Notes: generated from the sequence alone by a model not told the origin. A stretch of 64,000 nt of DNA from Lachnospiraceae bacterium AD3010 (GCA_000622025.1 JHWU01000014.1:1-64000), one strand, 5' to 3'. Shown: positions 42,178-52,563, counted from the first letter of the stretch. Made by a program: numbers and translations.

Positions 42178-43418
42178 GCGTCAGCTGTTCTTTCCTTTTT
42201 CTGTTCTGCCTCTTTCATCTTCATGGCACGTACCTTTGTGGAGAGGCCGAACAGGGTGATGAAGCCCTGGGCATCATGGTGGTCATAGAGGTCGCCGGTC
42301 TTAAATGAAGCGAGGCTTTCATTATAGAGAGAATAAGGAGAGGTTTCACCGCACTTGATGATATTTCCCTTATAAAGCTTGAACTTCACTTCTCCGGTAA
42401 CATATTCCTGGGTAGTCTTAATAAATGCTGAAAGGGCTTCACGTAAGGGTGTAAACCACTTTCCTTCATACACAAGCTGGGCCAGCTCATCGCTTAAGCT
42501 CTTCTTCACACGGGCACATTCTCTGTCAAGGATAAGCTCCTCAAGCTGCTCATGTGCTGCATAAAGAATAGTTCCTCCGGGGGTTTCATACACACCGCGG
42601 CTCTTCATACCAACGACACGGTTTTCAACTATATCTATAATGCCCACACCATGCTTTCCTCCGAGCTTATTCAGGGTGCGTATGATATCGGACACCTTCA
42701 TTTTCTTTCCGTTTACGGAGGTTGGAACACCTTTCTCAAAGGTCATGGTCACATATTCGGCTTCGTCAGGTGCATCCTCAGGGCTGACTCCCAGTACCAG
42801 AAGATGTTTGTAATTCGGTTCTTCTGAAGGATCCTCAAGCTCCAGTCCTTCGTGGCTTATATGCCAGAGATTTCTGTCCCGGCTGTAGGAGGAATCTGCA
42901 CTGAAGGGGAGATTGATCCCGTGTTTCCGGCAGTATTCTATCTCTGATTCTCTGGAATCCATTGTCCAGGCATTGTCCCTCCAGGCTGCTATGATCTTAA
43001 GGTCAGGTGCCAAAGCCTTGATGCCAAGCTCGAATCTTATCTGATCGTTGCCCTTTCCGGTAGCACCGTGGCAGATGGCGGTGGCATTTTCCTTGCGCGC
43101 TATCTCAACAAGCTTCTTTGCAATAAGAGGTCTTGCCATGGAGGTCCCGAGCAGATACTGGTTTTCATATACCGCATGGGCCTGAACGCAGGGGAGAATG
43201 TACTCTTCAGCGAATTCATCCGTCACATCCTCAATGTAGAGCTTTGATGCCCCGCAGGATTTCGCACGCTCTTCGAGTCCGTCAAGCTCTTCCTCCTGTC
43301 CGCAGTCAATGCAGACACAGATTACTTCATAATCATATGTTTCCTTAAGCCAGGGAATAATGGCGGTGGTATCCAGACCACCGGAATATGCAAGTATTAC
43401 CTTTTCTTTTTTAGCCAT
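42174..43418 (-). CDS. argG: Argininosuccinate synthase
   Basis: 414 residues from the ATG at 43418, chosen because AAAGGA lies seven bases before it and the product begins MAKKEKVILAYSGGLDTT, the PP-loop. The longer frame would start inside the promoter. Further motifs: ATGKGNDQIRFE, DSRESEIEYC, SYSRDRNLWHIS. It joins citrulline and aspartate in an ATP-dependent step of arginine synthesis. It is transcribed divergently from argC, with promoters in a shared AT-rich region. argF and argH are not in the window. Confidence 0.96.
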   Translation of the reverse strand: MAKKEKVILAYSGGLDTTAIIPWLKETYDYEVICVCIDCGQEEELDGLEERAKSCGASKLYIEDVTDEFAEEYILPCVQAHAVYENQYLLGTSMARPLIAKKLVEIARKENATAICHGATGKGNDQIRFELGIKALAPDLKIIAAWRDNAWTMDSRESEIEYCRKHGINLPFSADSSYSRDRNLWHISHEGLELEDPSEEPNYKHLLVLGVSPEDAPDEAEYVTMTFEKGVPTSVNGKKMKVSDIIRTLNKLGGKHGVGIIDIVENRVVGMKSRGVYETPGGTILYAAHEQLEELILDRECARVKKSLSDELAQLVYEGKWFTPLREALSAFIKTTQEYVTGEVKFKLYKGNIIKCGETSPYSLYNESLASFKTGDLYDHHDAQGFITLFGLSTKVRAMKMKEAEQKKERTADA

Positions 43419-43457
43419 TTGGTTTATCCTTTCATTTATGATCTTTGACGCTGTACC

Positions 43458-43486
43458 ATCATACAACTAATTTGACCAATGCGCAA
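43458..43486 (-). promoter_or_regulatory. Promoter of argG
   Basis: On the minus strand TTGCGC (43486-43481), a 17-base spacer and TATGAT (43463-43458) precede the argG start by 40 bases. Confidence 0.65.
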
Positions 43487-43489
43487 GAC

Positions 43490-43585
43490 ATTTATTCATA
43501 AAATAAGAATAAATATTCACAAAAAATAGATAAATATGCACAAATGCTTGCATAATATGCAGAATTATTGTATATTTATGCAACG
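43490..43585. promoter_or_regulatory. Putative ArgR operator region between argG and argC
   Basis: An AT-rich block carries several ARG-box-like half sites: TTATTCAT (43492), AATAAATATTCAC (43508), TAAATATGCAC (43531), TTGCATAATATGCA (43548) and TATATTTATGCA (43571). They resemble the known ArgR consensus of the type TGAATATATATTCA and overlap the argC promoter, so repression by arginine-bound ArgR is expected. The box calls are by eye. Confidence 0.6.
43548..43576 (+). promoter_or_regulatory. Promoter of the argC operon
   Basis: TTGCAT (43548-43553), 17 bases, TATATT (43571-43576), 46 bases before the argC ATG. It lies within the ArgR-like boxes. Confidence 0.65.
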
Positions 43586-43621
43586 AACAAAAAGAAAACA
43601 GGAAACAGGAAAGGAAGGAAT

Positions 43622-44662
43622 ATGATCAAAGCCGGAATCATTGGAGCTACGGGATATGCAGGAAACGAGATAGTAAGGCTTCTTCTGGGACATAAGGATG
43701 TAGAGATAGAGTGGCTTGTTTCAAAGAGCTTTGAAGGCCAGAATTACGCGGATATATACAGGAATTTTTTTGAGATCCTCGATATGGACTGCCTTGGAAG
43801 CGATCTTGAAAAGCTTGTTAAAAATGTGGATGTGGTGTTCACAGCAACTCCGCAGGGCTATCTTTCTTCCATATTAAAGGAGGAGATGCTGGAAGAAGCG
43901 GTTTTCATCGATCTGTCAGCCGATTACAGGATAAAGGATGTGGAGATCTATGAAAAGTGGTATGGTATAAAGCATGCATCGCCGGAGCTTATTAAAAAGT
44001 CAGTATACGGACTTAGTGAGGTAAACCGGGAGGATATTAAGAAAACCAGACTTCTTGCAAATCCGGGCTGCTTCACCACCTGCTCCATACTGACGGCTTA
44101 TCCCCTGATAAAGGAGCAGCTGATCGATCCGGATACACTTATTATAAATGCGCTTTCCGGTGTTTCGGGTGCGGGACGGGGAGCAAAGGTTCAGAATCTT
44201 TTTTCCGAGGTCAATGAAAGCGCAAAGGCATATGGGGTCACCACTCACCGCCACACTCCTGAAATAGAAGAGCAGCTTTCATATGCATACGGGGGAAAGG
44301 TCACGGTTAATTTTACACCCCACCTTGTTCCGATGAACAGGGGGATACTGGTCACCGAAACGGCATCCCTTATACGGGGAACGGATGAGAAAAGCATAAG
44401 GGCTGCGTATGAAAAGCATTTTGGCCGGGAATTTTTCATAAGGCTGCTTAAGGATGGCTTTAATCCGGAGACCAGGTTTGTGGAAGGAAGTAATTTTACG
44501 GACATCGGCTTTAAGGTCGATAGGCGGACAAACAGGGTTGTTATGATGGGAGCCCTTGATAATCTGGTAAAGGGTGCAGCGGGACAGGCTGTGCAGAATA
44601 TGAATATTATTTTTGGTTTTGATGAGACGGAAGGCCTGAAGGCCTTACCCATGGTTCCTTAA
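43622..44662 (+). CDS. argC: N-acetyl-gamma-glutamyl-phosphate reductase
   Basis: 346 residues from the ATG at 43622 (RBS GGAAAGGAAGG), product beginning MIKAGIIGATGYAGNEIVRL with the NADP-binding glycine motif. The catalytic Cys 150 lies in NPGCFTTC, and HRHTPEIEEQL is the conserved His region. It reduces N-acetylglutamyl phosphate to the semialdehyde. First gene of the operon argC-GNAT-argJ-argB-argD. Confidence 0.96.
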   Translation: MIKAGIIGATGYAGNEIVRLLLGHKDVEIEWLVSKSFEGQNYADIYRNFFEILDMDCLGSDLEKLVKNVDVVFTATPQGYLSSILKEEMLEEAVFIDLSADYRIKDVEIYEKWYGIKHASPELIKKSVYGLSEVNREDIKKTRLLANPGCFTTCSILTAYPLIKEQLIDPDTLIINALSGVSGAGRGAKVQNLFSEVNESAKAYGVTTHRHTPEIEEQLSYAYGGKVTVNFTPHLVPMNRGILVTETASLIRGTDEKSIRAAYEKHFGREFFIRLLKDGFNPETRFVEGSNFTDIGFKVDRRTNRVVMMGALDNLVKGAAGQAVQNMNIIFGFDETEGLKALPMVP

Positions 44663-44664
44663 GT

Positions 44665-45120
44665 ATGAATATCAGAATAATGAAAAAAGAAGACTATGAA
44701 GGAGTTCACGCTCTCTGGCTTTCCATAAAGGGCTTTTCCATAAGGAGTATAGATGACAGCCGGGAAGGGGTTGAAAAGTTCCTGAAGCGTAATCCGGACA
44801 CCTCCATAGTGGCTGAAGATAAGGGCGAGATCATAGGTGCCATTCTCTGCGGACATGACGGGAGAAGAGCTACCTTTTACCATGTATGTGTCCGTGAGGA
44901 CAGGCGGAAGCAGGGCATCGGGAAGGCTATGGTCGTTATGGCCATGAATGCGTTAAAGAGGGAAAAGATAAACAAGGTTGCTCTTATAGCATTTACCAGA
45001 AATGATGTGGGTAATGCATTCTGGAAGAGCATAGGCTGGAAGCAGAGAACAGATCTTAATTACTATGATTTCGTTCTTAATGCGGATAATATTGAAAGCT
45101 TTGTGGCAGCAGAGCTTTGA
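44665..45120 (+). CDS. GNAT-family N-acetyltransferase in the arg operon
   Basis: 151 residues with the acetyl-CoA site VCVREDRRKQGIGKAMV and the C-terminal NAFWKSIGWKQR. It begins two bases after argC and is followed by argJ, so it is co-expressed with arginine genes. A short N-acetylglutamate synthase role is possible. A RimI-like or unrelated acetyltransferase is also possible, because ArgJ can supply acetylglutamate itself. Confidence 0.88.
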   Translation: MNIRIMKKEDYEGVHALWLSIKGFSIRSIDDSREGVEKFLKRNPDTSIVAEDKGEIIGAILCGHDGRRATFYHVCVREDRRKQGIGKAMVVMAMNALKREKINKVALIAFTRNDVGNAFWKSIGWKQRTDLNYYDFVLNADNIESFVAAEL

Positions 45121-45135
45121 CGGGAGACTGGGAAA

Positions 45136-46365
45136 ATGGACATTAAAAAGATCGAAGGCGGTGTGACCGCAGCAAAGGGCTTTAAGGCGGCTTGTACCGC
45201 GGCAGGGATAAAATACAAGGGCCGTGATGATATGGCTATGATCTTCTCCGGGGAGCCCTGTGAGTGTGCGGGAACCTTTACGAGAAATAAGGTGAAGGCA
45301 GCCTGCGTGAAATGGGACAGGGAGCTTGTTTCTTCGGGAAAGAAGCTTCATGCGGTTGTCATCAATTCCGGCATAGCAAATGCCTGTACAGGTGAAGAGG
45401 GTTTCGAAGCCTGCAGAAAGACCGCGGAAGCTGTGGAAAAGAGCCTGAAGGTTCCTTCTGCTTCAGTTGCCGTCGCTTCTACAGGGGTTATCGGTATGCA
45501 GCTTCCGGTAGATAAGCTCGTAAAAGGCGTTGAGGATATGAGCGGAAAACTCTCAGGAAGCCCGGAGAGCGGAACAAACGCTTCAAAAGCGATCATGACT
45601 ACTGACACCGTGAATAAGGAGACGGCGGTAAGCTTTACGGTTAACGGGAAAGAGGTCACTATCGGCGGTATGTGCAAGGGCTCGGGAATGATACATCCGG
45701 ATATGTGCACCATGCTCGCCTTTCTTACTACTGATGCGGCTATAGAAAGGGATCTCCTGCAGAAGGCCGTGAGCGAGGTCGTAAACGAGACCTTCAATAT
45801 GATCACGGTAGACGGAGATACCTCCACAAATGACACCTTTATGCTCTTATCAAACGCACAGGCGGGAAATGAGAGGATATGCAGTGAAGGTGAAGCATAT
45901 AACTGCTTTAAGGAAGCTCTTTATATGGTCTGCAGGGATCTTGCACGCAGGATGGCCGCAGACGGAGAGGGCGCTACAAAGCTCTTTGAGGCAAAGGTTG
46001 TAAACGCTAAGAGTAAGGATGATGCAAGGACTCTGGCAAAGGCAGTTGTCGGATCGAATCTTTCAAAGGCTGCCATCTTCGGCTGTGATGCGAATTTCGG
46101 ACGCTTCTTATGCGCAATGGGGTATTCCGGTGCGGATTTTAAGGAGGAGGATGTGGAGCTCTTCTTTGAAAGCAGGGCAGGTAAGCTTATGGTCTTTGAC
46201 CACGGAGTGCCGCTCAATTTTGATGAGGAAGAGGCCGTAAGGATAATGAAGGCAGACGAGGTTACGGTGCTTATAGATATGCACGAGGGAACAGAGGAAG
46301 CAACGGCCTGGGGCTGCGATCTTACGTATGATTACGTAAAGATAAACGCGGATTACAGGACTTGA
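45136..46365 (+). CDS. argJ: Glutamate N-acetyltransferase / amino-acid acetyltransferase
   Basis: 409 residues. FKAACTAAGIKY, GIANACTGEEG and the autocleavage site DMCTML with nucleophile Thr 192 are conserved; the residue before the Thr is Cys where Ala is usual. GCDANFGR near the end is typical. ArgJ moves acetyl from acetylornithine to glutamate, and bifunctional forms also use acetyl-CoA. RBS GGGAGACTGGGA. Confidence 0.96.
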   Translation: MDIKKIEGGVTAAKGFKAACTAAGIKYKGRDDMAMIFSGEPCECAGTFTRNKVKAACVKWDRELVSSGKKLHAVVINSGIANACTGEEGFEACRKTAEAVEKSLKVPSASVAVASTGVIGMQLPVDKLVKGVEDMSGKLSGSPESGTNASKAIMTTDTVNKETAVSFTVNGKEVTIGGMCKGSGMIHPDMCTMLAFLTTDAAIERDLLQKAVSEVVNETFNMITVDGDTSTNDTFMLLSNAQAGNERICSEGEAYNCFKEALYMVCRDLARRMAADGEGATKLFEAKVVNAKSKDDARTLAKAVVGSNLSKAAIFGCDANFGRFLCAMGYSGADFKEEDVELFFESRAGKLMVFDHGVPLNFDEEEAVRIMKADEVTVLIDMHEGTEEATAWGCDLTYDYVKINADYRT

Positions 46366-46394
46366 AATGAAGAAAGGATAGGTAAAGGTATAAG

Positions 46395-47267
46395 ATGAAC
46401 GAGTCAGAGATGCAGAGGCTGCAGGAAAAAGCGGGAGTGCTGATTGAGGCACTGCCTTATATACAGCAGTTCAACAGGCGGATAATCGTTGTAAAATACG
46501 GCGGCTCCGCAATGACAAGTGACGAGCTGCGCGAAAATGTCATAAAGGATGTTACCCTGCTTAAGCTTGTGGGCTTTAAGCCTATAATAGTACATGGCGG
46601 CGGAAAGGAAATAAGCAGCTGGGTTTCAAAGGTCGGAATGAAGAGTGAGTTTATCAACGGGCTCAGGGTTACGGATGCGGATACCATGGAGATCGCTGAA
46701 ATGGTCTTAAATAAGGTTAATAAGGATCTGGTGAGACATGTGGAATCCCTGGGAGTCAGGGCCGTGGGAGTAAGCGGGAAGGACGGAGGACTTCTGAAGG
46801 TAAAGAAAAAGTATTCCGACGGACAGGATATAGGCTTTGTGGGAGAGATCACGGAGGTGGATCCGAAGATCCTCTTTGACCTTCTTGAAAAGGACTTTCT
46901 GCCCGTTGTTGCACCCGTAGGACTGGACGGGGATTACAATACCTTCAATATAAATGCGGATGACGCGGCCTGTGCCATTGCAAAGGCAGTGAACGCGGAG
47001 AAGCTTGCCTTCCTCACGGATATCGAAGGCTTATATAAGGATATTAATGACAGATCCAGCTTTATCTCGCGGATCTCGGCGGATGAGGCGGAGGAATTAT
47101 TAAATAGCGGATATATAGGCGGAGGAATGATACCGAAGCTTGGGAACTGCATAGATGCTGTAAGGAACGGGGTAAACAATGTCCACATTCTGGACGGAAG
47201 GATACTCCACTGCCTCCTTCTGGAGGTATTTACAAATAAAGGAATAGGAACGGTGATGGTAAAATGA
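46395..47267 (+). CDS. argB: Acetylglutamate kinase
   Basis: 290 residues. The phosphate-binding [16 protein letters not shown] and the [12 protein letters not shown] segment identify the amino acid kinase fold of ArgB. Its end overlaps argD by four bases. It phosphorylates N-acetylglutamate; the long N-terminal helix (residues 1-25) is the kind seen in arginine-inhibited hexameric ArgB. Confidence 0.96.
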   Translation: MNESEMQRLQEKAGVLIEALPYIQQFNRRIIVVKYGGSAMTSDELRENVIKDVTLLKLVGFKPIIVHGGGKEISSWVSKVGMKSEFINGLRVTDADTMEIAEMVLNKVNKDLVRHVESLGVRAVGVSGKDGGLLKVKKKYSDGQDIGFVGEITEVDPKILFDLLEKDFLPVVAPVGLDGDYNTFNINADDAACAIAKAVNAEKLAFLTDIEGLYKDINDRSSFISRISADEAEELLNSGYIGGGMIPKLGNCIDAVRNGVNNVHILDGRILHCLLLEVFTNKGIGTVMVK

Positions 47268-48460
47268 GTACTTCTGAAGTTTATATTGAAAAGGGAGAAA
47301 AGAATCTCCTTCACACTTACAACAGGTTTCCCATAGTTCTGGATCATGGAAAGGGCGTTTATCTTTATGACGTCGACGGAAAGGAGTATCTTGACTTTTC
47401 GGCGGGAATAGCGGTATTTGCCCTGGGGTACGGAAACCGGGTTTATAATGATGCATTGAAACGGCAGATCGACAAGCTTATCCATACCAGCAACCTCTAT
47501 TATAATGCGCCAGCGGTTATTGCAGCGGGAGAGCTTTGCCGGATCAGCGGAATGGACAGGGTCTTCTTTACAAACAGCGGAACGGAGGCTATAGAGGGAG
47601 CGATAAAGTCGGCACTTAAATATGCCTATACAAAGAAGAGTGCAAATGATTATGAGATAATCGCCATGGAAAACAGCTTCCACGGCAGAAGCATGGGGGC
47701 TCTTTCCGTGACGGGAAACGCCCATTACAGGGAGGCCTTCGGAACAGGTATCGGACACATAAAGTTCGCGAAGTTCAATGATCTTGACAGCGTAAAGAAT
47801 GCCATAACGGATAAGACCTGCGCCGTTATCACCGAGACCCTGCAGGGAGAAGGGGGGATCTACGCCGCTGATGAAGCCTTTCTAAAGGGCTTAAGGGAGC
47901 TCTGCACGGAAAGAGACATTCTTCTTATCCTCGACGAGATACAGTGCGGTATGGGAAGGACAGGCTATATGTTTGCCTTTGAGGAGTATGGGATAAAGCC
48001 CGATATAATGACGACCGCCAAGGCTCTGGGCTGCGGTTTTCCGGTGGGGGCCTTTCTTATGACCGAGAGGGTTGCGGAAAAGTCCTTAAAACCCGGAGAT
48101 CACGGATCCACATACGGCGGGAACCCTCTGGCAGGGGCTGCCGTCATGGCTGTACTCGATGAATACGAGGAGAAGGATATATCGGGACATGTTAAGGAGC
48201 TGACTCCTTATCTCAGCGAAAAGCTGGAAAGCATAAAGAAGGAATTTGACATTGTCACAGGACACCGGGGTAAGGGCTTTATGCAGGGCCTGGAATTCAG
48301 TATTCCCGTGGGAGATATCATCAGGGACTGCCAGAAGGAGGGCCTGTTATTGATCAGTGCGGGAGCTCAGATTATACGCTTTGTTCCGCCCCTTGTTATC
48401 GAAAAAGAACACATAGACAGGATGTACGAAATATTGACAAAAGTATTACAAAATCGTTAA
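47264..48460 (+). CDS. argD: Acetylornithine aminotransferase
   Basis: 398 residues, class III PLP aminotransferase: [38 protein letters not shown] and the PLP lysine in [13 protein letters not shown] near residue 250. Starts in overlap with argB (ATGA) and ends the arg operon. Confidence 0.95.
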   Translation: MSTSEVYIEKGEKNLLHTYNRFPIVLDHGKGVYLYDVDGKEYLDFSAGIAVFALGYGNRVYNDALKRQIDKLIHTSNLYYNAPAVIAAGELCRISGMDRVFFTNSGTEAIEGAIKSALKYAYTKKSANDYEIIAMENSFHGRSMGALSVTGNAHYREAFGTGIGHIKFAKFNDLDSVKNAITDKTCAVITETLQGEGGIYAADEAFLKGLRELCTERDILLILDEIQCGMGRTGYMFAFEEYGIKPDIMTTAKALGCGFPVGAFLMTERVAEKSLKPGDHGSTYGGNPLAGAAVMAVLDEYEEKDISGHVKELTPYLSEKLESIKKEFDIVTGHRGKGFMQGLEFSIPVGDIIRDCQKEGLLLISAGAQIIRFVPPLVIEKEHIDRMYEILTKVLQNR

Positions 48461-48468
48461 AAAGCCTG

Positions 48469-48497
48469 TTGTATTTTTTACATCCGAAGAATATAAT
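48469..48497 (+). promoter_or_regulatory. Promoter of the ComEA-response regulator unit
   Basis: TTGTAT (48469-48474), 17 bases, TATAAT (48492-48497), 45 bases before the comEA-like start. No terminator is visible between argD and this promoter. Confidence 0.7.
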
Positions 48498-48541
48498 TAC
48501 CTTACATTTGGGACGCCTGGCGGAGGAAAGTCAGGTGTAAA

Positions 48542-49189
48542 TTGAAAAAAAGAATATGTATTACACTCATCCTGGCTATGATCCTTTGTTTCAGCGGATG
48601 CAGCGAAGATGAGGAGATAGTGATAAGTAACGGGACGGTGGCTGAGGATGCTTCAAATGAAGATCCGAGCGGGCCTTCTTCGGAAGAAACGGAAGAAGCA
48701 GAAGAAACGGGTAAAGCGGAGAGCTGTTTTGTTTATCTGACGGGTGCCGTTAAGAAGCCCGGGGTGTATGAAGTACCCGCCGGAACCAGAGTATTTAAGG
48801 TGATAGATTTTTCGGGCGGTTTAAGAGAGGATGCGGCAGCGGAGGCTCTTAATCTTGCGGCAGCCGTGACAGACGGGGCGGTTATCAGGGTTCCGGACCG
48901 GAAGGAGTATGAGGAAGCAGAGAATAAGCAGACTTCTCTTTCAGGCTCCGGTACGGAGGGTCTGATGTCCGGAGCTCCGGGAGAAGCCGGAGGAAAAGGA
49001 CTTATCAATATCAATACGGCTTCGGTTTCCGAGCTTATGGGATTAAACGGCATAGGCGAAAGCCGTGCTAAGGCCATTATAAGCTACAGGGAAGAAAACG
49101 GGGCATTTAAGAACATTGAAGAGATCAAGAATGTTTCAGGCATTAAGGACGGTCTCTTTAATAAGATCAGGGATCAGATCACGGTTTAA
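48542..49189 (+). CDS. ComEA-like DNA-binding lipoprotein
   Basis: 215 residues starting at TTG with AGGTG upstream. The signal ends in a lipobox (LCFSGC, Cys near 20), so it is lipid-anchored instead of held by the usual membrane helix. An acidic linker precedes a SLBB domain (VYLTGAVKKPGVYEVPAG) and a C-terminal helix-hairpin-helix pair (INTASVSELMGLNGIGESRA). ComEA binds incoming DNA at the membrane during uptake; ComEC is encoded at 55093. The response regulator starts directly after its stop. Confidence 0.9.
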   Translation: MKKRICITLILAMILCFSGCSEDEEIVISNGTVAEDASNEDPSGPSSEETEEAEETGKAESCFVYLTGAVKKPGVYEVPAGTRVFKVIDFSGGLREDAAAEALNLAAAVTDGAVIRVPDRKEYEEAENKQTSLSGSGTEGLMSGAPGEAGGKGLININTASVSELMGLNGIGESRAKAIISYREENGAFKNIEEIKNVSGIKDGLFNKIRDQITV

Positions 49190-49879
49190 ATGGCGAGAAG
49201 AGTTCTTGTTGTAGATGATGAAAAAACCATAGTCAAGGGTATCAGCTTCAGCCTGAAGCAGGATAATATGGAGGTCGATACCGCTTTTGACGGCGAGGAA
49301 GCCGTTGAAAAGGCAAGGGAGGGTGATTATGATATCATCCTTCTTGACGTGATGCTTCCGAAGCTTTCAGGCTTTGAAGCCTGCCAGGCTATCAGGGAAT
49401 TTTCGGATGTGCCCATAATCATGCTTACTGCAAAGGGCGACGATATGGACAAGATACTGGGACTCGAGTACGGAGCCGATGACTATATCACAAAGCCCTT
49501 CAATATCCTTGAGGTAAAGGCCAGGATAAAGGCTATTATGCGCAGGATAGAGAAGAATGCTGAAGGGAACGGGTCAAGAAAGCTTCTCGTTAAAGGCGCT
49601 CTGAAGATGGATCTGGAAAACAGACGCATCTATATCTATGACCACGAGATAAACCTGACTGCCAGAGAATTTGATGTTCTTGAGCTGCTGGCAAAAAATC
49701 CCAATAAGATATATTCGAGGATCGATCTCTTAAATCTGATCTGGGGCAAGGACTATCCCGGAGATGAACGCACGGTTGACGTGCATATCAGACGCCTCAG
49801 GGAAAAGATCGAGGAAAGCCCCAGTAATCCCCAGTACGTCCACACAAAGTGGGGAGTAGGCTACTACTTCGCCGGTTGA
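49190..49879 (+). CDS. OmpR/WalR-type response regulator
   Basis: 229 residues: a receiver domain with VVDDEKTI, phosphoacceptor Asp in ILLDVMLPK near 53 and KPFNILEV, then a winged-helix DNA-binding domain (NLTAREFDVLELLAKNP, DERTVDVHIRRLREKI, GVGYYFAG). The ATG follows the comEA stop with no gap. The most likely partner is the sensor kinase at 52679, separated from it by the xylose isomerase and aminotransferase genes. Confidence 0.95.
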   Translation: MARRVLVVDDEKTIVKGISFSLKQDNMEVDTAFDGEEAVEKAREGDYDIILLDVMLPKLSGFEACQAIREFSDVPIIMLTAKGDDMDKILGLEYGADDYITKPFNILEVKARIKAIMRRIEKNAEGNGSRKLLVKGALKMDLENRRIYIYDHEINLTAREFDVLELLAKNPNKIYSRIDLLNLIWGKDYPGDERTVDVHIRRLREKIEESPSNPQYVHTKWGVGYYFAG

Positions 49880-49935
49880 AGTGCCCTGTGGAATAGGAAC
49901 CTTAAGTCAGCATTTTAATTATAAAGGAGGTAAAC

Positions 49936-51261
49936 GTGAGCGATTATTTCAAAAATGTACCAAAGGTAAAGTATGAGGGGCCGAAGAGCAAAAATCCTTT
50001 TGCCTTCAAGTTTTATGATCCCGACAGGAAGGTGGCCGGGAAGACCATGCGTGAGCAGCTGAAATTCGGTATGGCATGGTGGCATACTCTTTGCGCAAAT
50101 GGCCAGGATATGTTCGGTTCTCCCACAATGGACAAGAGCTTCGGGAACAAAGAGGCTATGGATCTTGCCAAGGCTAAGGTTGATGCCGGTTTCGAGTTTA
50201 TGGACAAGCTGGGGATAGATTATTACTGCTTCCATGACCGTGACATCGCTCCCGAAGGCAGAAATATAGATGAGAGCACAGAAAACCTGAATACCATCGT
50301 GGATATTCTGAAGGATAAGCAGAAGGAAAGCGGAAAGAAGCTTCTCTGGGGAACAGCTAACCTCTTTAATAATCCCCGTTATATGCATGGTGCGGGCACG
50401 GCTCCCAATGCGGACGCCTTTGCCTATGCCGCTGCACAGTTAAAGGCTGCTCTGGAAGCGACCAAAAAGCTTGACGGCGCAGGCTATACCTGCTGGGGAG
50501 GACGTGAGGGCTATGAGACCCTTCTCAATACGGATATGGGTCTGGAGCTTGACAATATGGCAAGGCTTTTCAAGATGCTCATTGCCCACGCAGACAAGAT
50601 TGGATTTACCGGACCATTCTACATCGAACCTAAGCCGAAGGAGCCCACAAAGCATCAGTATGACTTTGATGCTGCTACCTGTGTGAACTTCCTCCGTGCA
50701 TACGGACTTATGGACAGATTCAGACTCAATATAGAGACAAACCACGCAACCCTTGCAGGACACACTATGCAGCATGAGCTTAGAGTGGCAAGGGTGAACG
50801 GAGTATTCGGTTCCGTAGATGCCAATCAGGGTGATATGCTTCTTGGCTGGGATACGGATCAGTTCCCTACCGACATATACGGAGCAGGACTGGCAATGTA
50901 TGAGATACTGAAGGCAGGCGGATTCACTACAGGCGGACTGAATTTTGATGCAAAGCAGAGGAGAGGCTCCTTCACACTTGATGATGTGGCTATCGCTCAC
51001 ATTGCAGGTATGGACGGCTTTGCTCTGGGTCTTCTCCTGGCAGACAGGATGATAGAGGACGGACGTATAGATAAATTCGTGGAAGAGAGATATTCAAGCT
51101 GGAAGAGCGGTATCGGAAAGAGCATTATTGACGGAAATGAGTCTCTGGAATCTCTCTATGCCTATGTTCAGAAGATGGGCGAGGTTACCACAAATACCAG
51201 CGGCAGACAGGAAGAGCTGGAGTCAGTTATGAATCAGTGTCTGCTCAGTTTGGAATTCTGA
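49936..51261 (+). CDS. xylA: Xylose isomerase
   Basis: 441 residues from a GTG with a perfect AAAGGAGGT. Motifs [56 protein letters not shown] and [18 protein letters not shown] contain the metal and substrate residues. It converts D-xylose to D-xylulose. No xylB, transporter or XylR gene is nearby, so it stands alone among unrelated genes. Confidence 0.97.
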   Translation: MSDYFKNVPKVKYEGPKSKNPFAFKFYDPDRKVAGKTMREQLKFGMAWWHTLCANGQDMFGSPTMDKSFGNKEAMDLAKAKVDAGFEFMDKLGIDYYCFHDRDIAPEGRNIDESTENLNTIVDILKDKQKESGKKLLWGTANLFNNPRYMHGAGTAPNADAFAYAAAQLKAALEATKKLDGAGYTCWGGREGYETLLNTDMGLELDNMARLFKMLIAHADKIGFTGPFYIEPKPKEPTKHQYDFDAATCVNFLRAYGLMDRFRLNIETNHATLAGHTMQHELRVARVNGVFGSVDANQGDMLLGWDTDQFPTDIYGAGLAMYEILKAGGFTTGGLNFDAKQRRGSFTLDDVAIAHIAGMDGFALGLLLADRMIEDGRIDKFVEERYSSWKSGIGKSIIDGNESLESLYAYVQKMGEVTTNTSGRQEELESVMNQCLLSLEF

Positions 51262-51264
51262 TAA

Positions 51265-52563
51265 ATGCTCAGAAAAAGCTTTGATGCCTTTGAAAACAGA
51301 ATCTGGCTTGCAAGCCCCACCATGCATGGTGAAGAGATGGAGTATATTAAGGAGGCCTATGACAGTAACTGGATGTCTACTGTAGGCAAAAATCTCGACC
51401 TTCTTGAAGCCGCTGCTGCAGAGAAGACCGGCTGCAGATATGCAGTCGCCTTATCCTCAGGTACGTCGGCGCTTCATCTCTCCATACGGCTGGCGGGGGA
51501 ACGACTATACGGCATTCATCCTGCAAACAGAGGGAGCCTTACGGGACGAAAAGTCTTCTGTTCTGATATGACCTTTGATGCTACCGTGAATCCTGTTGCC
51601 TATGAGGGAGGCGAGGCTGTCTTTATAGACGGGGAATATGATACCTGGAATATGGATCCTGCCGCCCTGGAGCAGGCATTTAAGATCTATCCGGATACGA
51701 AGCTTATTGTGGTTGCCCACCTTTACGGAACTCCCGCCAAAATGGATGAGATACGATCCGTTGCCAAAGCACACGACGCCTTAATAGTTGAGGATGCAGC
51801 GGAATCCCTGGGTGCGGAGTATAAGCACAGACAGACCGGGAGCCTGGGAGATTACAGCATAATCTCGTTTAACGGGAATAAGATAATAACCGGATCGTCA
51901 GGAGGGATGTTCTTAAGCGATTCCAAAGAGGATGCGGAAAAGGTACGGAAGTGGTCAACCCAGGCCAGGGAGGCTGCCCCGTGGTATCAGCATGAGGAGC
52001 TTGGTTATAACTACAGGATGAGTAACGTTATAGCCGGGATCATCAGAGGACAGTTTCTTCATCTTGAGGAGCATATTGCTTCGAAAAAGGCGATTTACGA
52101 GCGGTATGAAAAGGGCTTTTCCGGACTGCCGTTAAGGATGAACCCCTTTGACTCGGAGAACAGTTCACCTAATTTCTGGCTTAGTTCGGCAATAATAGAC
52201 GAGGATCATATGTGCAGCGAGGTACGGGGAGAAAGTGAAAGCCTGTACCGCCCTGAAGAAGGAAAGAGCTGTCCCATGGAGATACTTGAGACCTTAAGCT
52301 CCTTAAATGCCGAAGGACGTCCGATCTGGAAGCCAATGCATCAGCAGCCGGTCTACAGGGCAAATGCATTTATAACCCGGTACGGAAACGGACGGGCGTG
52401 TACAAATGCCTATATTGCAGGAGGCGATAAGGCTAAGGACGGCCTGCCCTCGGATATCGGGATGGACATATTCAAAAGAGGCTTCTGCCTGCCGAGTGAC
52501 ATCAAAATGACGCCGGAAGAGCAGGACAGGGTAATAGAGATAGTCAGGGCGTGCTTTGAATAA
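51265..52563 (+). CDS. DegT/DnrJ/EryC1-family PLP aminotransferase
   Basis: 432 residues. ALSSGTSALHLSIRLAG, HLYGTPAKMDEI, VEDAAESLGAEYK and the PLP lysine in SFNGNKIITGSSGG place it with sugar aminotransferases of the PglE/PseC type, which make amino sugars for glycans. A long insertion (about 300-380) is larger than usual. It starts three bases after xylA and a terminator overlaps its stop, so the two share a transcript. Glycan context: a glycosyltransferase at 62518 but no other sugar genes. Confidence 0.9.
   Translation: MLRKSFDAFENRIWLASPTMHGEEMEYIKEAYDSNWMSTVGKNLDLLEAAAAEKTGCRYAVALSSGTSALHLSIRLAGERLYGIHPANRGSLTGRKVFCSDMTFDATVNPVAYEGGEAVFIDGEYDTWNMDPAALEQAFKIYPDTKLIVVAHLYGTPAKMDEIRSVAKAHDALIVEDAAESLGAEYKHRQTGSLGDYSIISFNGNKIITGSSGGMFLSDSKEDAEKVRKWSTQAREAAPWYQHEELGYNYRMSNVIAGIIRGQFLHLEEHIASKKAIYERYEKGFSGLPLRMNPFDSENSSPNFWLSSAIIDEDHMCSEVRGESESLYRPEEGKSCPMEILETLSSLNAEGRPIWKPMHQQPVYRANAFITRYGNGRACTNAYIAGGDKAKDGLPSDIGMDIFKRGFCLPSDIKMTPEEQDRVIEIVRACFE

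Noticed and set aside
43419-43466. A longer argG start at 43466
   Set aside because: It would begin inside the argG -10 region, and the ATG at 43418 has a proper RBS and the conserved N-terminus.
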